DNA of 64,000 bases from Crambe crambe. Taxonomy: Eukaryota > Porifera > Demospongiae > Poecilosclerida > Crambeidae. The stretch spans positions 5,762,480 to 5,826,479 of the forward strand of contig OZ004593.1 of assembly GCA_963924555.1 (NCBI GenBank). Direction: 5' to 3'. Below, in pieces: positions 20,925-32,719 of the stretch. Below the pieces are notes generated by a model. The model was given only the letters and a program-made list of their open reading frames with translations, searched no databases and was not told the origin of the DNA. The translations under genes were made by a program, and so were the position numbers. Within the stretch, counting starts at the first letter, position 1; each line of letters starts with the position of its first letter.

Positions 20925-22455
20925 TCACAGATGAATGGTGTTACTACACTATAAATTTCCAGCATAATATATAGACTTTCAATGGGATTATAGAAAATGT
21001 GTTGTATTCTAATGGGCCTTAGACAATAATACCACAGAGGCTCTAGTGGCTAAGAACCATAGGGCTATGAAAACATTTTATTGTTCCCCAGCCACAAATA
21101 CTTCAAGCTGAGCATGACAACTGTTCTACAAACTACTGTCACTGTGGTTCCAACTTAGTTCCATTTACTGTAGATTTCAGGTTGGTTGTCAGAAAGGTTA
21201 GGGGAATAGGTGGATACAGTTTGTCCTATGGTTTACACAACTGCATGGATTGAATAGGACATAAAAGGATTGGGTTTCTTAGGTCCTTGTAAGCCACTAC
21301 CTATTTCTCATTCCTTATGGACAACCATCCTGAAATCTACAGTAGAGACTTGTGGTTGTCATAAGACTATACACAGTTTATACAGTAGTTTGCAGAATGG
21401 CTGTCAAGCAGAAGGCAGAGATGGGCAGCAGCTCTGGAGTAGCTAGTGGCTAAGAAAAATAGGGCTATGAAAACATTTTATTGTCCCCCAGCCACAAATA
21501 CTTCAAGGCCGCCACCTATCCCTGCCTGATCCATGACTGTTCTGCAAACTATTGTCTAGGTCAGCTAGATCACTCTTGGGTGACTACTTTGTTTACAATA
21601 GACACCTCATAACATATCACCATATCAATTTGCAGGGCTCATTTATTAGGTGTGGAGCCCATAAGTCAAAATATTACAATCACTTAAATTAACCTTTCCA
21701 TGTCAATTATCCTATGAAACAGAAAAGGAAATTGAAGGCAAGCCTAAACACCTGGCATTTCAGTTCATTACAAAAATTGCTTTATATTTGCAGAACTTGA
21801 ACAATTAAAAATTAATTATACAGAATAATATACATGCACCTTGCGATCATTACCTGCTCAAAGGGGCAGGGTCATTTGGTGGCATCTGCTACAGATCAGC
21901 AGCTCTCATGACTGCTCATACACCTGCACAGGGGTGCAGCCACTCGATAGCATCTCACTGCAGAAACTCACCCCCCTCCCTCAAGCAAGACGTACACCAT
22001 CTCAATAATCGTTTGAGTGATTCCAATCAAAATTAGCGCACTTTAAAGTGTTCACTCCTTTCAGTACTCCATTCCATTACATCCTTCAAGGTGGTCCTAC
22101 TCTCCCCCGAAATACTATAATAACATAATATAATGTGATGATTAAATTTGGAGCATTACCTTCCATTTCATAACCACAAAGAAAGTGAGTGCAAAAAGTT
22201 CTTCTAAATGTGAAGCATATGACCCCACCCATCACCAATATTACCAAACTATGAGCTAACCATTCCTACTTCACTCCCAAGATGGAAGTGTATATTTATA
22301 TAGCTGGCAACCTCATTATGAGAATAACCTCATAGTTAATATACATGTAGTTGCATATAAAAATGGGCCCAGCGACACATTTCCTATAATCCCATTGAAA
22401 GTCTATATATTATGCTGGAAATTTATGGTGTAGTAGCTAACACCATTCATGTTCA
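20925..22455. mobile_element. TIR element of about 1.5 kb with internal direct repeats
   Basis: About 80 bp at 20925-21002 (ATGAATGGTGTTA, TAAATTTCCAGCATAATATA, GACTTTCAATGGGATTATAG) is the inverse of 22376-22455. Inside, a block of about 66 bp beginning GTGGCTAAGAA and ending CACAAATACTTCAAG occurs at 21039-21106 and again at 21443-21508. No transposase. The right end of this element recurs at 28188-28270 upstream of the second receptor gene. Confidence 0.75.
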
Positions 22456-23139
22456 CACTGAGCAGATATATTGCATACAAGCCAATACAAAGCTACATAT
22501 ATGATGTTCATTATAAGTGAATATGGTACAGCTGTACTGTTGTGTATAACTGAAAGCCAGAATGTACATAAAAATTATGTTATCAGAGGTCGACAAACAG
22601 CAGCTGGTCATGATACTTTCAGATTGATGCAAATTGTGGAGAAGAAAATATAACCATGCCTAGCTGTTTCATACCACTTTATAGCCAGCCATGTAGCTAT
22701 GCCCATCTCTCTAAATTTAATATGACTTCAGCCATCATGTAACTGCATGGAGTGTGACAGTCTGTGTATCTCTTATCTAGTTGGCTAAATAGCTATCAGC
22801 ATGGGTGTAGGCTTTAGCTATTACATTTGGCAGACTACACCATGGAATATGACATATGCATGATCATGACAGGTGCTATCACAGTTAGTAGTTGCACTGT
22901 GTTACATAAAGTGTGATTTTGAAAGTACAAGCAGTGCCAGACAGATAATAATATTATGTTGCTTATACTGTTTATGTTTCTATTCACACCATGTACCATA
23001 TTCTTAGATATTTGAATGTAGTGGTAAAGTTATAGTAACCACATTGGCTCCTAGCATTCTACATTACACTACATACATAGAAGTTAGCCCACAATTTAAA
23101 ATTTCATTTGGTGCCACTCATATGATTATTAATTCTTAA

Positions 23140-23174
<35 letters not shown>

Positions 23175-24169
23175 CCCTGGCTAAAAGTTCTACACTAAAA
23201 AATATTGGATCACTCATTAACCGTAATGTGTATTGGCATGAAATTAAGTATGCTACTTCGATGATAGTTGGAGTATTTATAAACCAAAAAATGGGTGTGG
23301 CTTAAGAATTGAGGACCCAAAATATTGTGTTCAACCAAAAATAAAGACCACTGTTAGGGGCAGAAATACGTAACTCAGAAAATATCATCACTTTACACGT
23401 AAAAGGACTACAAAATGTGGCTTTCCTTTTTCCATAGCAACACACACAAGATTTTTTAATCATCTTTTAAGTGATTCACTAATGTTTTAATGTACCTTTC
23501 AGTACTTTAGGTCATCTAACGTGGATTACAGTGTCTATAGTTGGAAATAGAGAGCCACATTCTGTAGAGCTTCTAAAGAAGATCCAAATGATATCTTAAT
23601 TATAAAAGTTTTATGAAGTTATCATTGTCCCAAGAAGCAAATTTTTAAGGTATACAGCTACTTCATAGCGCGGTCGTTGAAAAAGTATCAATTAAAAATA
23701 GTGATAGAGGCTTCAAATTAGCTATAGGATGAAATTAAACAATGAATTTTTGATCTGGGTTATACGGACATTGGTCATAGGATGGAAGAAGGGAAAGGCT
23801 AAACCGGAAGTAAAAAGTGGGTGGAGTTACGTTAATACATTTGTAAAGTGAGCAAGTTTTGGAACCAGGGAACACCTCTTAAAGAGCCACACCCTTTTTA
23901 TACAATGTCAAGTAATCTGGGACAAGCCACACCCACCATTACAAATATGCAACTGTGTATGAATAGGAAATCACATGCAATTACCATTAAAGGAGGATAT
24001 AGAAACTTAATTACCTCATCATACAGTAGATATGCTGGCACAGCAAATAAAATGATGTGACGTTTTCAGCATTTTTATGATGGTGATGGCAGTTCTAGAA
24101 GTAGTTAGCTAGTCAGGACTATTATCATCATTAGCTAATAATTAATTGTAAATCCATGGTAGCCACACC
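22456..24169. other. Upstream region of receptor gene 1
   Basis: Largely collinear with 28270-29028 upstream of receptor gene 2 (shared GCCAGACAGATA, TTGCTTATACTGTTTATGTT, GCCACACCCACCATTACAA and more), except for about 700 bp around 23140-23860 present only here. It presumably contains the promoter of gene 1. No separate gene. Confidence 0.55.
23140..23172 (+). repeat. Poly-G tract, 33 bases
   Basis: Uninterrupted run of G. Capable of G-quadruplex formation and also a classic place for assembly or sequencing error. Confidence 0.95.
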
Positions 24170-26281
24170 ATGTTTGAGGTAAGATTATGGGCTTATTTAG
24201 GAAAATGGTAGTTGGCTTATTGGTCTTTGACTGTGTTCTTATCTCCCTTTGTCATGTGGGTGATCTAAACTCCTGGTATATATAAAACATGAAAGCAAAG
24301 GCAGCTAGATGGTTTATATCTTCAACTCTGTATTCTTATCTCTGTTTGTGGATAATCTAAACACCTGGATTAAGATAGTTTGTACATACATAGCTATAGC
24401 TATGTAGATAAATGATAGATGGTTCAGTTGCTTTCTGGTTTGATAATTCTGATAGTAAAATTACCCGGCTATAATGATTAGAAAAGCTCTGCAAAGTACA
24501 GTGTTATAATTATCATCATACAACATAATTTTTAAGTGCTTTTATTATTGTTGTAGGGGTACAAGTTTGGAGCAGCACTCATTCTGAGTACCTTTCTTCC
24601 ATTTATTTCATCTCAAGGTACGAGTTAGATAGCTATCAGTAGCTATAGTTGTAAGTTTTATTGCACATTTCCATCAATGTAGTTACAGAACTGACTATAA
24701 TATCCCTAATTCCACACAGTCTATCCTGAACGCTACACATTCATCAATCATATGTTAGTGAATGGATCATCTCCTACTGGAAACTGTTCTAATGTTAGTA
24801 TGGATGACACAATGACAACCTGTCTGCAACCAACCTCCAGTGTTCTGTTTGATGGGCGTGTCCCCACACTCACTGGACTAGATGGTGACATGTGGACAAG
24901 TCAACTACTCACATTAATAGGAACAATACGATCCATGACTACTCACACCTTAACTGCTACTATCACCTTTGATTTCACTGATACACCAGGCTATGACAGA
25001 GTAGAGAGAGTTGAGGTGGTGATGTTCAACTGTCCACAGTGGGGGATGGCATCTACTACCATCCACCTCATAGCAGCCACTGCTAGAGGTGGACACTTCA
25101 ATATTTTTAATTCAACCTCTATTAGTTCCCTCACCTCCTGTGAGTCTCTTGTGAGAGTGTGTTTGTCAACCTTCATATCTCGGCCACTAATTGGTCTACA
25201 ATTCATCCTTTACCAGGACTCTGACTGGGTGCACCTTGCTGAGGTGACCTTCTATGCCAGAGGTTCCACTTGTCCACCAAATGTTATTCACAATCAACCT
25301 ACAACACCACCACCAGATACAACGCCACAAGCTACTGTATCACCAACTATGCCACCGACTACACCTACATCACGATTGGGTGCAATATCATCAGATACAT
25401 CAGAAGAATCATCACAGGGTACAGAAACCACCACCATCATAGCAGCAGTGGTCCCTCTCTCCATTGTCCTCATTATTGTTATCATTGTAGTTGTCCTGAT
25501 CCTCTGCATAGTCTGTACCACTAAACACAAGCACCAACTCAGAGCCAAGGAGGACCACACAACCACCCACAGACAAACATACAGCCATCAACCTCCACAA
25601 GACAGAGGACACATCAACCTGTGTGAGGAGACAGGACAAGCATACTACTCCTCACTACATGACATTCAAGGAGAAGATATCCCAGCAGATCAAGCCTACA
25701 ACCGCCTTGGACGAGACACAGGTCCAGTGAGGGGAGGGGCCAAGTCTTCCCAGGGGGCAATTGTGGACAAAAATGAGGCAGAGGTGGGAGCATATTCTAC
25801 TGTGTCCTACAGCAAACAACCTCAAGCCTCCAAGGAAGCTGGTGTGGAAGGCATGGAAGATCCACTCTCACAGCTGTATGCTCAAGTCGATGAGGATGTA
25901 AAGAAACCAAAAAAGAAAAATAAAGATGTCTTTGCTACTGACCAACAAGAAGAGGCTTCTGCTTCTGCATTATATGCTCAAGTGGATGAGAAGAGAAATA
26001 AGACGAAGAAGAAGAAAGAAGAAGATACTCCACCCCACGAGCCAGACCAGCTGTATGCACAAGTGGACAAGAAGAAGAGTAAGAAGAAAAAGGAAGACAG
26101 TCCACCCCCTGAACTAGACCAGCTGTATGCTCAGGTGGACAAGAAGAAGAGGAAGAAAAAAGAAAAAAAGAAGACTGAGGAGGTGTCTCAGGAGTCAGGG
26201 GATGTGTACTCTGTAGTTAATAAACCTAGTGCTCCTCCAGTACCTCTCAAGTCAGACCTCCTCATGGAAGAACTCCAGTAA
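24170..26281 (+). CDS. Tandem receptor 1: kinase-less type I membrane protein with repeated Tyr motifs
   Basis: Predicted coding exons 24170-24178, 24557-24617, 24720-26281 (GT-AG, phases 0 and 1), 543 aa. ATG 24170 is chosen because the upstream ATG 24156 leads to a stop after splicing. Signal peptide ~1-23 (MFEGYKFGAALILSTFLPFI...), ectodomain ~44-208 with CPQWG, SCESLVRVC and DSDWVHLAEVTFYARGSTC, a Thr/Pro-rich stalk ~209-262, TM ~263-289, basic stop-transfer. Tail tyrosines: Y332/Y333 (YYSSL), Y350 (YNRL), Y382 (YSTV), Y387, four YAQV at 410, 442, 469, 493, Y520 (YSVV), then PPVPLK, a class II SH3-type ligand. Lys/Glu linkers separate the YAQV modules. The ectodomain resembles a discoidin/galactose-binding fold only by pattern. 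Probable role: surface receptor signalling through SH2 proteins (inference). Confidence 0.88.
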
Positions 26282-27356
26282 ATGCATAGCCACAGCGACA
26301 TAGTGTGTCAATATCTTCATCACATAGATACAGTATTGCTAGTATTAATAGATATTTGAATACTTGAGTTAAACTACATGTAACAATGTTATATGGTCAG
26401 GACCATGCACATACAAGCCTTAGTCACGCAGAGTTTATTTACCTACATTTTATTTGTTGTTGTTTTGTTATTGTTTTTTATTGCAGCCATGTTAATGTCC
26501 TTTGACCCTGAATGTGAGTACAAAAGTCATGATCTGATTGGTGACCTTAATATTATCACAGCATCACAGTATAGTGCAAGCAACTGGTAGTTGTGGAAGA
26601 ATTTGGTTAATGAGATCACTATACATAATTACTCCATGTGTACAGTTTCTTAGTTATAGCATTTTTAGCATGTACTCAATTGCTCTTTTAAGGCTAAAGG
26701 TTAAAGGAGTACCCGATGTATTTACAAAGCAATATACTTACTTAATGTACCTGTATTTTCATTCAAACATTATTGTATAGGCCTGCCTGAGTAAGAGAGA
26801 CAGGTGAGTGGGTAGGGAAAACTATTAACCATGGTCAGGTACCATAACATGACACAGAGGTCAGTAATCACTTGAGGGAGTGGTAGCTGGTGGAATTTTT
26901 TCTCTTCTAATTAATACACACATTAATTTTGAGGGCTCTAAAAATCTTAATAATGATTATTATCTCTAATTCTCCATAGCTTGCAGCAAGCTGGAGAAAG
27001 AAGTAGAGTTCAGATGATCTACGTACAAACTGACATCACCAACTAGCTTATTTCACTATTCAATTGAGCCATACAAAGTTCCACCAGCCATGTTAGGCCA
27101 GGAGTTACTAGCTATAATATCTTGATCATCTTATCTGACAAATCTAGTTTTTCAATATGATCAGATTATCTTTCTTTCTGTTCAATAAGCTAGGCCATCA
27201 CCCAATCAAAAAGGATGCTATGGATCGATCTACTAGTATTCCTTGGCTGAATGATAAAAGTGAAGTTTGATCTAGTCTATTAAGTACTAATAGCTACAGC
27301 ATCATTATGTCATATGACCCCAAAATCCAGCTGCATTATGACTGCGGCATAGCTAC
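26282..27356. other. 3' flank of receptor 1, no gene
   Basis: Begins with the array-wide post-stop block AATGCATAGCCAC and the GGTCAGGACCATGCAC word also found after receptor 2. Collinear with 30926-31880 (TGACATCACCAACTAGCT, TCTTGATCATCTTA). No supported gene. Confidence 0.5.
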
Positions 27357-27697
27357 ACATAGGCGTAGGAAGCATGGGGGCCATGGGGGCCATGGCCCCC
27401 ATGCTCTTTTATTCATGGGGGCCTGGCCCCCATGCCCTCTGAGCTACCAACTATACTCATTCTGACTGCAGGTATAGGCTACTCCCTTACCACAGGTTGT
27501 TACAAAGGGGAGTATTAAGCATTTTTGGCTTTGCAGGAGGGGGCACATCTCCCTACCGCACCCTCCCCCGGCTCGCTGTTGGCCTATGGCCACGTGATCG
27601 GTGAGCTTCCCCCCAAGGTGAAATTCCTAGATGAAACCCTCTTATTACATGTGATTGGTGCCCCCATGCTCTAAATCATCTTCCTACGCCTATGCTA
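27357..27697. mobile_element. MITE with CATAGGCGTAGGAAG termini
   Basis: Left end CATAGGCGTAGGAAGCATGG, right end CATCTTCCTACGCCTATG; the interior near both ends carries CCATGGGGGCCATGG-type and GCCCCCATGC words. About 340 bp, non-coding, present only in this interval of the array. Confidence 0.75.
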
Positions 27698-27700
27698 CAA

Positions 27701-27895
27701 TATGTACTATGACTGCAAGAGAGTTACGTAACCCCTTACCCATCACCAATATTACCAAACTATGAGCTAACCATTCTGACAGGCCAAGATGAGATATAAA
27801 GGGAGTGATTCTGAAGTAGGAATGGTTAGCTTGTAGTTTGGTAATATTGGTGATGGATAAGGGGTTACTTAACTCTCTTGCAGTCATAGTACATA
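27701..27895. mobile_element. Palindromic MITE, arms about 76 bp
   Basis: Arms 27701-27777 and 27820-27895 pair along their length with few mismatches (TATGTACTATGACTGCAAGA on one side, TCTTGCAGTCATAGTACATA on the other), around a spacer of about 42 bp. It lies 3 bp from the preceding MITE. A diverged half occurs at 22222-22270 upstream of gene 1. Confidence 0.8.
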
Positions 27896-29028
27896 TTGCA
27901 GCTAGATTTTGATGCTGCAGTCATAATGCAGCTGGATTTTGGGGTCATATAGCTTGGTTTGATAATGATGCTATATCTATTAAATTTTGGGGCCATCCCT
28001 ACTTCGCATTTCTATTTAGAAGAAATTTTTTGCACTCATAGCTATACATATACCTGCTATGAGATTAAGGGAACAGTTAACTTTTATAACTGTCAACCTC
28101 ATAATATGAGAAGTAAAATATAAATAAGCTTAATCTCATAGTTAATATACATGTAGTTGCATACACAAAATTGGCCCAGTACACATTTCCTATAATCCCA
28201 TTGAAAGTCTATATATAATCTGGAAATTTATGGTGTAGTAGCTAACACCATTCATGTTCACACTGAGCATACAAGCTGCATATAATTAAAAGTGAATGTA
28301 CGTAGTACAGTGCATAACTGAGAGCCACAATGTACATAAAAAATTTATAATATGTAATCGGAGGTTGACAAACAGCAGCTGGTGTCATGATACTTTCAGA
28401 TATGCAAATTGTGGCTTTATTACATTTGCCAGACTACACCATGGAAATAGAGTGACATATGCATGGTCATGACAGGTGTTATCACAGTTAGTAGTTGCAC
28501 TGTGTTAGATTTTGCAGTGCCAGACAGATATGTTGCTTATACTGTTTATGTTTCTATCCATGCCATGTACCACGATGTATAGTGGTTAAGGTTGTAATAA
28601 CCATATTGGCTTCTAGCATTCTACATTACACTACATAGAAGTTAGCCCACAATTTAAAACTTCTAATTCAATTACCACTCTTGTAATTATTAATTCTTAA
28701 AATGCCACACCCTTTTGCGTACAACTTCAAGTACAGTACAGCAGAGTTGCCAACTTTCCAAAATCTGGGACAAGCCACACCCACCATTACAAGCAACTGT
28801 GTATGAATAGGAAATCACATGCAATCACCATTATAAGGAGGATATAGAAACTTAATTAACAAGATTATACAGTAGATATGCTGGCAGAGCAAATAAAATG
28901 CTCAGTTTTATGATGGTGATATAGCATGCAGTTCTAGATGAAAGCAGAAATAGCTAGTTAGCTATAATTATTAGTTAGCACTATTATCATCATTAGCTAA
29001 TTAATTGCAAATCCATGGTAGCCACACC
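27896..29028. other. Upstream region of receptor gene 2
   Basis: Collinear with the region upstream of gene 1 from about 28090 onward, including one end of the 20925-22455 TIR element (28188-28270). It probably carries the gene 2 promoter. No other gene. Confidence 0.55.
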
Positions 29029-30925
29029 ATGTTTGAAGTAAGATTATGGGCTTTTTTCTTTTTTTTTTTGGAAAACGGTAGTTGGCTTATTGGTCTTTGA
29101 CTGTGTTCTTATCTCTTATCTTCTTGTGATCTAAACACATGGAATAATTATATAATAGCATGTGAAAGCAAAGATAGCTAGATGCTTTCTGGTTAATAGT
29201 AAAATCATTTGGCTATAGAAAAGGCAAAGCAAATAATTAAATTCTTGGTCTACTGATTAACTTTTTATTATTGTTGTATAGGGGTACGAGTTTGGAACAG
29301 CACTCTTTCTGAGTACCTTTCTTCCACTTATCTCATCTCAAGGTATAGCTATTCCATATTTTTAATCCTACTGGCAACTATGGCTTTCATCTCTTTATTG
29401 TGGTAATTTTTTGATGTAGCTGTACATACTGAGTTTACTATTATATGCCTAATGTCATGCAGTCTATCCTGAACACTACACATTTGTCACTGGTACATCA
29501 GTGAATGGATCATCTCCTACTGGAAACTGTTCTAGATTGCAGAATGATAACACAATGACAACCTGTTTTCAACTGCCAAACTCTGGTGTTCTGTTTGATG
29601 GGCATGTCCCCACACTCACTGGACTAGATGGTGACATGTGGGCAAGTCAACTACTCACTATAAACACAATGGAATCCTTGACTAATATCATGTTTGACTT
29701 CACTGATACACCAGGCTATGACAGAATAGAAAGAGTTGAGGTGGTGATGTTCAACTGTCCACAGTGGGGGATAGCATCTACTGATATTGTCCTCACAGCA
29801 GCCACTACTAGAGGTCAGCCCTTCAACACTTTTGCTTCAACCTCTGTTCGTTCCCTCACCTCCTGTGAGTCTCTTGTGAGAGTGTGTTTATCAGCCGATG
29901 TTTCTCAATCATTAATTCGTCTACAATTCACCCTTGACAAGAACTCTGACTGGGTGCACCTTGCTAAGGTGACCTTCTATCCCAGGAATTCCACCTGTTC
30001 ACCAAAATTCATCATCTTCACAAAACCACCACAAAAAAGTACTACTACTCCACTATCATCATCAGATACATACACTCCATCGAATACAATTTCAGCATCA
30101 TCAGAAGAATCATCACAGGGGGCATCTGAAATAACCACCACTGTCGTAGCAGCAGTGGTCCCTCTCTCCATTGTCCTCATTATTGTTATCATTGTAGTTG
30201 TCCTGATCCTCTGCATAGTCTGTACCACTAAACACGAGCACCAACTCAGAGCCAAGGAGGACCACACAACCGCCCACAGACAAACACACAACCATCAACC
30301 TTCACAAGACAGAGGACACATCAACCTGTGTGAGGAGACAGGACAAGCATACTACTCCTCACTACACGACATTCAAGAAGAAGACGTCCCAGTAGATCAA
30401 GTCTACAACTGCCTTGAACGAGATACAGTTCCAGTGAGGGGAGGGGCCAAATCTTCTTGGGGGGCTACTGTGGACCAAAACGAGGCAGAGGTGGGAGCAT
30501 ACTCTACTGTGTCCTACAGCAAACAACCTCAAGCCTCCAAGGAACCTGGTGTGGAGGGTATGGAAGATCCACTCTCACAGCTGTATGCTCAAGTCGATGA
30601 GGACGTAATGAAGACAAAAAAGAAAAGTGAAGATGTATTTGCTACTGACCAACAAGAAGAGGTTTCTGCTTCTGCATTATATGCTCAAGTAAATGAGAAG
30701 AGAAAGAAGAAGAAGAAGAAGAAAGAGGTACACACTCCACCCCATGAGCCAGACCAACTGTATGCTCAGGTGGATAAGAAGAAGAGGAAGAAGAGAGAGA
30801 AAGAGAAAGAGGAGACTGAGGAGGTACCTCCACAGGAGTCAGGGGATGTGTACTCTGTAGTTAATAAACCTAGTGCTCCTCCAGTACCTCTCAAGTCAGA
30901 CCTCCTCATGGAAGAACTCCAGTAA
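29029..30925 (+). CDS. Tandem receptor 2: kinase-less type I membrane protein with repeated Tyr motifs
   Basis: Predicted exons 29029-29037, 29282-29342, 29463-30925, 510 aa. Same first exon type as gene 1 (MFE, donor GAA|GTAAGA). Signal peptide MFEGYEFGTALFLSTFLPLI..., then VYPEHYTF. Ectodomain with CPQWGIAST, SCESLVRVC, DWVHLAKVTFYPRNSTC; the usual AEVTFYAR is AKVTFYPR here. The stalk is Ser/Thr-rich and shorter in Pro than gene 1; TM ~251-277. Three YAQV modules (first DEDVMKTKKK, second NEKRKKKK), plus YYSSL, YNCL in place of YNRL, YSTV, YSVV and the PPVPLK end. The ASSEESSQG segment before the TM is shared with gene 1 (TSEESSQG), marking these two as nearest relatives. Direct orientation, 4.86 kb from gene 1 start. 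Confidence 0.88.
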
Positions 30926-31960
30926 ATGCATAGCTGACAGCATAGTGTGTCAATAACTCCATCACATAGACACAGTAAGGTAGTATTAATAGATACTTGA
31001 ATGCTCGAGTTAAACTAACAGTGTCATTATGGTCAGGACCATGCACGTACAAACCTTTTTCCACACAGAGTTTACTTACATTTTTATTTTTGTTGTTGTT
31101 GTTGTTGTTGTTGTTTATGTTATTGCAGCCATGCTAAAAGAACAATTAGAAATAAATTAAATGTTGTAACTAAGAAACTGTAGACATGGAGTAATTATAG
31201 TGATCTCATAAATATTCTTCCACAACTACCAGTTGCTTGCACTACACTGAGATAATATCATGACTTTTGTACTCACATCCAGGGTCAAAGGACATTAATT
31301 TATGAAGGGTAAAGGAGTACCCTATGTATGTTACAAAGGGAATATTCAATATTACTTTCTTAATGTATTTTCATTCAAGCATTATTGTATAGGTACTAGT
31401 CCCCTACCTGAGAAGAGAGACAGGTGAGTGGCTAGGGAAAACTATTAGCCATGGTCTGGTACCACTACATGATACAGGCCTTCATGAGACAAACTCAGGT
31501 CAGTCGGATCCTAGGTCAGTCATCCCAGCCAACATGTAATCACTTGGGGGAGTGTTCCTTGTTAATTATAGCTTCTCTTCTAATTAATACACAATTTTAA
31601 TTTTTTGGGCTCTAAAAACCTTTTTACAACAATGATAATTATCAATAATTCTCCATAGCTTAGAGAAAGGGGTAAAGTTCAGATGAACTACAAACTGACA
31701 TCACCAACTAGCTATTCAAGCCAATACCCACCAGCCATGTTAGGCCAAGAGTTACTTTATATCTTGATCATCTTACCTGACCAATCTACAGGTTTTCAAT
31801 TGATCAGATTATCTTTCTTTCTGTTCAATAAAAAGGAGTTCTACCAGTATTCCTTGGCTGAATAATAAGAGTGAAGTTTGATTTAGTCTATCAGTAAAGG
31901 CACAATTAGCTGCATTATTACATCATAAGCACCCCCATACCACACAACATGCATTGATCT
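30926..31960. other. 3' flank of receptor 2, no gene
   Basis: Collinear with the flank of receptor 1; contains a (TTG)n microsatellite at 31091-31114 and an AATAAA at 31151-31156, about 230 nt after the stop, a possible polyadenylation signal. Confidence 0.5.
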
Positions 31961-32235
31961 TAAAAACTTGAATACTATGGTCATCTTCCTTAGCTATAGC
32001 CTATTCCCATACCTGTTATATGTATCAACCATCCATGGAGATGAAATCTTGTTGAAATTGAATGTACACCACCATGGACACATGAAGAAGGTAACAATTG
32101 CATGAGCATGATGGCTGGAATTAAACTCATGAAAGGAACCACTGCACTTGCTATTAGTCATAAAGGAAACTGGAAGTAATCATAATTGTGACATACCAAT
32201 CATATTAATATTCCATGGTATATGATTAACAGGGC
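31960..32235 (+). promoter_or_regulatory. Degenerate promoter-like block of the array, joined to pseudogene tail
   Basis: Matches the conserved upstream block of genes 3-8 (GGAGATGAAATC, GACACATGAAGAAGGTAAC, CATAAAGGAAACTGGAAGT, ATTCCATG) but stops before the AATAAAAG box and first exon. Immediately after it, tail-coding sequence begins. Confidence 0.65.
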
Positions 32236-32265
32236 TGGCTCATCTGATTCAATATTGGGTGGGCC

Positions 32266-32719
32266 ACATACTCTACTGTGTCCTACAGCAAACAACCTCA
32301 AACCTCCAAGGAAGCTGGTGTGCTCACAACTGTATGCTCAAGTCAATGATGACATAAAGAAATCAAAAAAGAAAAGTGAAGACGTCTTTGCACAAGAAGA
32401 GGCTTCTGCTTCTGCATTATGCTCAAGTGGATGAGAAGAGAAAGAAGAAGAAGGAGGAGGAGGAGGAAGACACTCCACCCCACAAGCCAGACCAGCTCTA
32501 TACACAAGTGGACAAGAAGAAGAGTAAGAAGAAAAAGGAAGACTGTCCACCCCCTGAGCTAGACCAGCTGTACGCTCAGGTGGACAAGAAGAAGAGGAGA
32601 AAGAAGAGACTGAGGAGGTGTCTCCACAGGAGTCAGGTGATGTGTACTCTGCAGTTAATAAACCTAGTGCTCCTCCAGTATCTCTCAAGTCAGACCTCCT
32701 CACGGAAGAACTCCAGTAA
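32266..32719 (+). pseudogene. Receptor fragment: cytoplasmic tail only, internal deletion and frameshifts
   Basis: Reads YSTVSYSKQPQTSKEAG, then a deletion, SQLYAQVNDD, EEASASAL, a 2-nt loss inside the second YAQV module, then two more YAQ/YTQV modules, another frame change and the usual ...LLTEELQ stop at 32717-32719. Signal peptide, ectodomain, stalk and TM are missing. With the promoter-like block directly upstream, it is best explained as a gene copy that lost about 1.5-2 kb internally and then decayed. It has four module remnants, so its parent was a four-module type. Confidence 0.85.

Noticed and set aside
23848..24060. 70-codon frame upstream of receptor 1
   Set aside because: The corresponding region upstream of receptor 2 (about 28690-28900) does not conserve the frame.
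24156..24158. Upstream ATG as start of receptor 1
   Set aside because: After splicing to 24557 this frame reaches a stop within exon 2, whereas ATG 24170 gives a signal peptide in frame with the large exon.
24720..25400. Immunoglobulin-type ectodomain
   Set aside because: No Ig Cys...Trp...YxC pattern; conserved words CPQWG and DSDWVHLAEVTFY fit a galactose-binding/discoidin-like beta sandwich better, though this is not proven.
25926..26117. Arg/Lys-rich, His-rich and Ser-rich frames overlapping the receptor tails on both strands (repeated in every copy)
   Set aside because: They are alternative frames of the AAG/GAA-rich linker DNA and recur mechanically with each gene copy.
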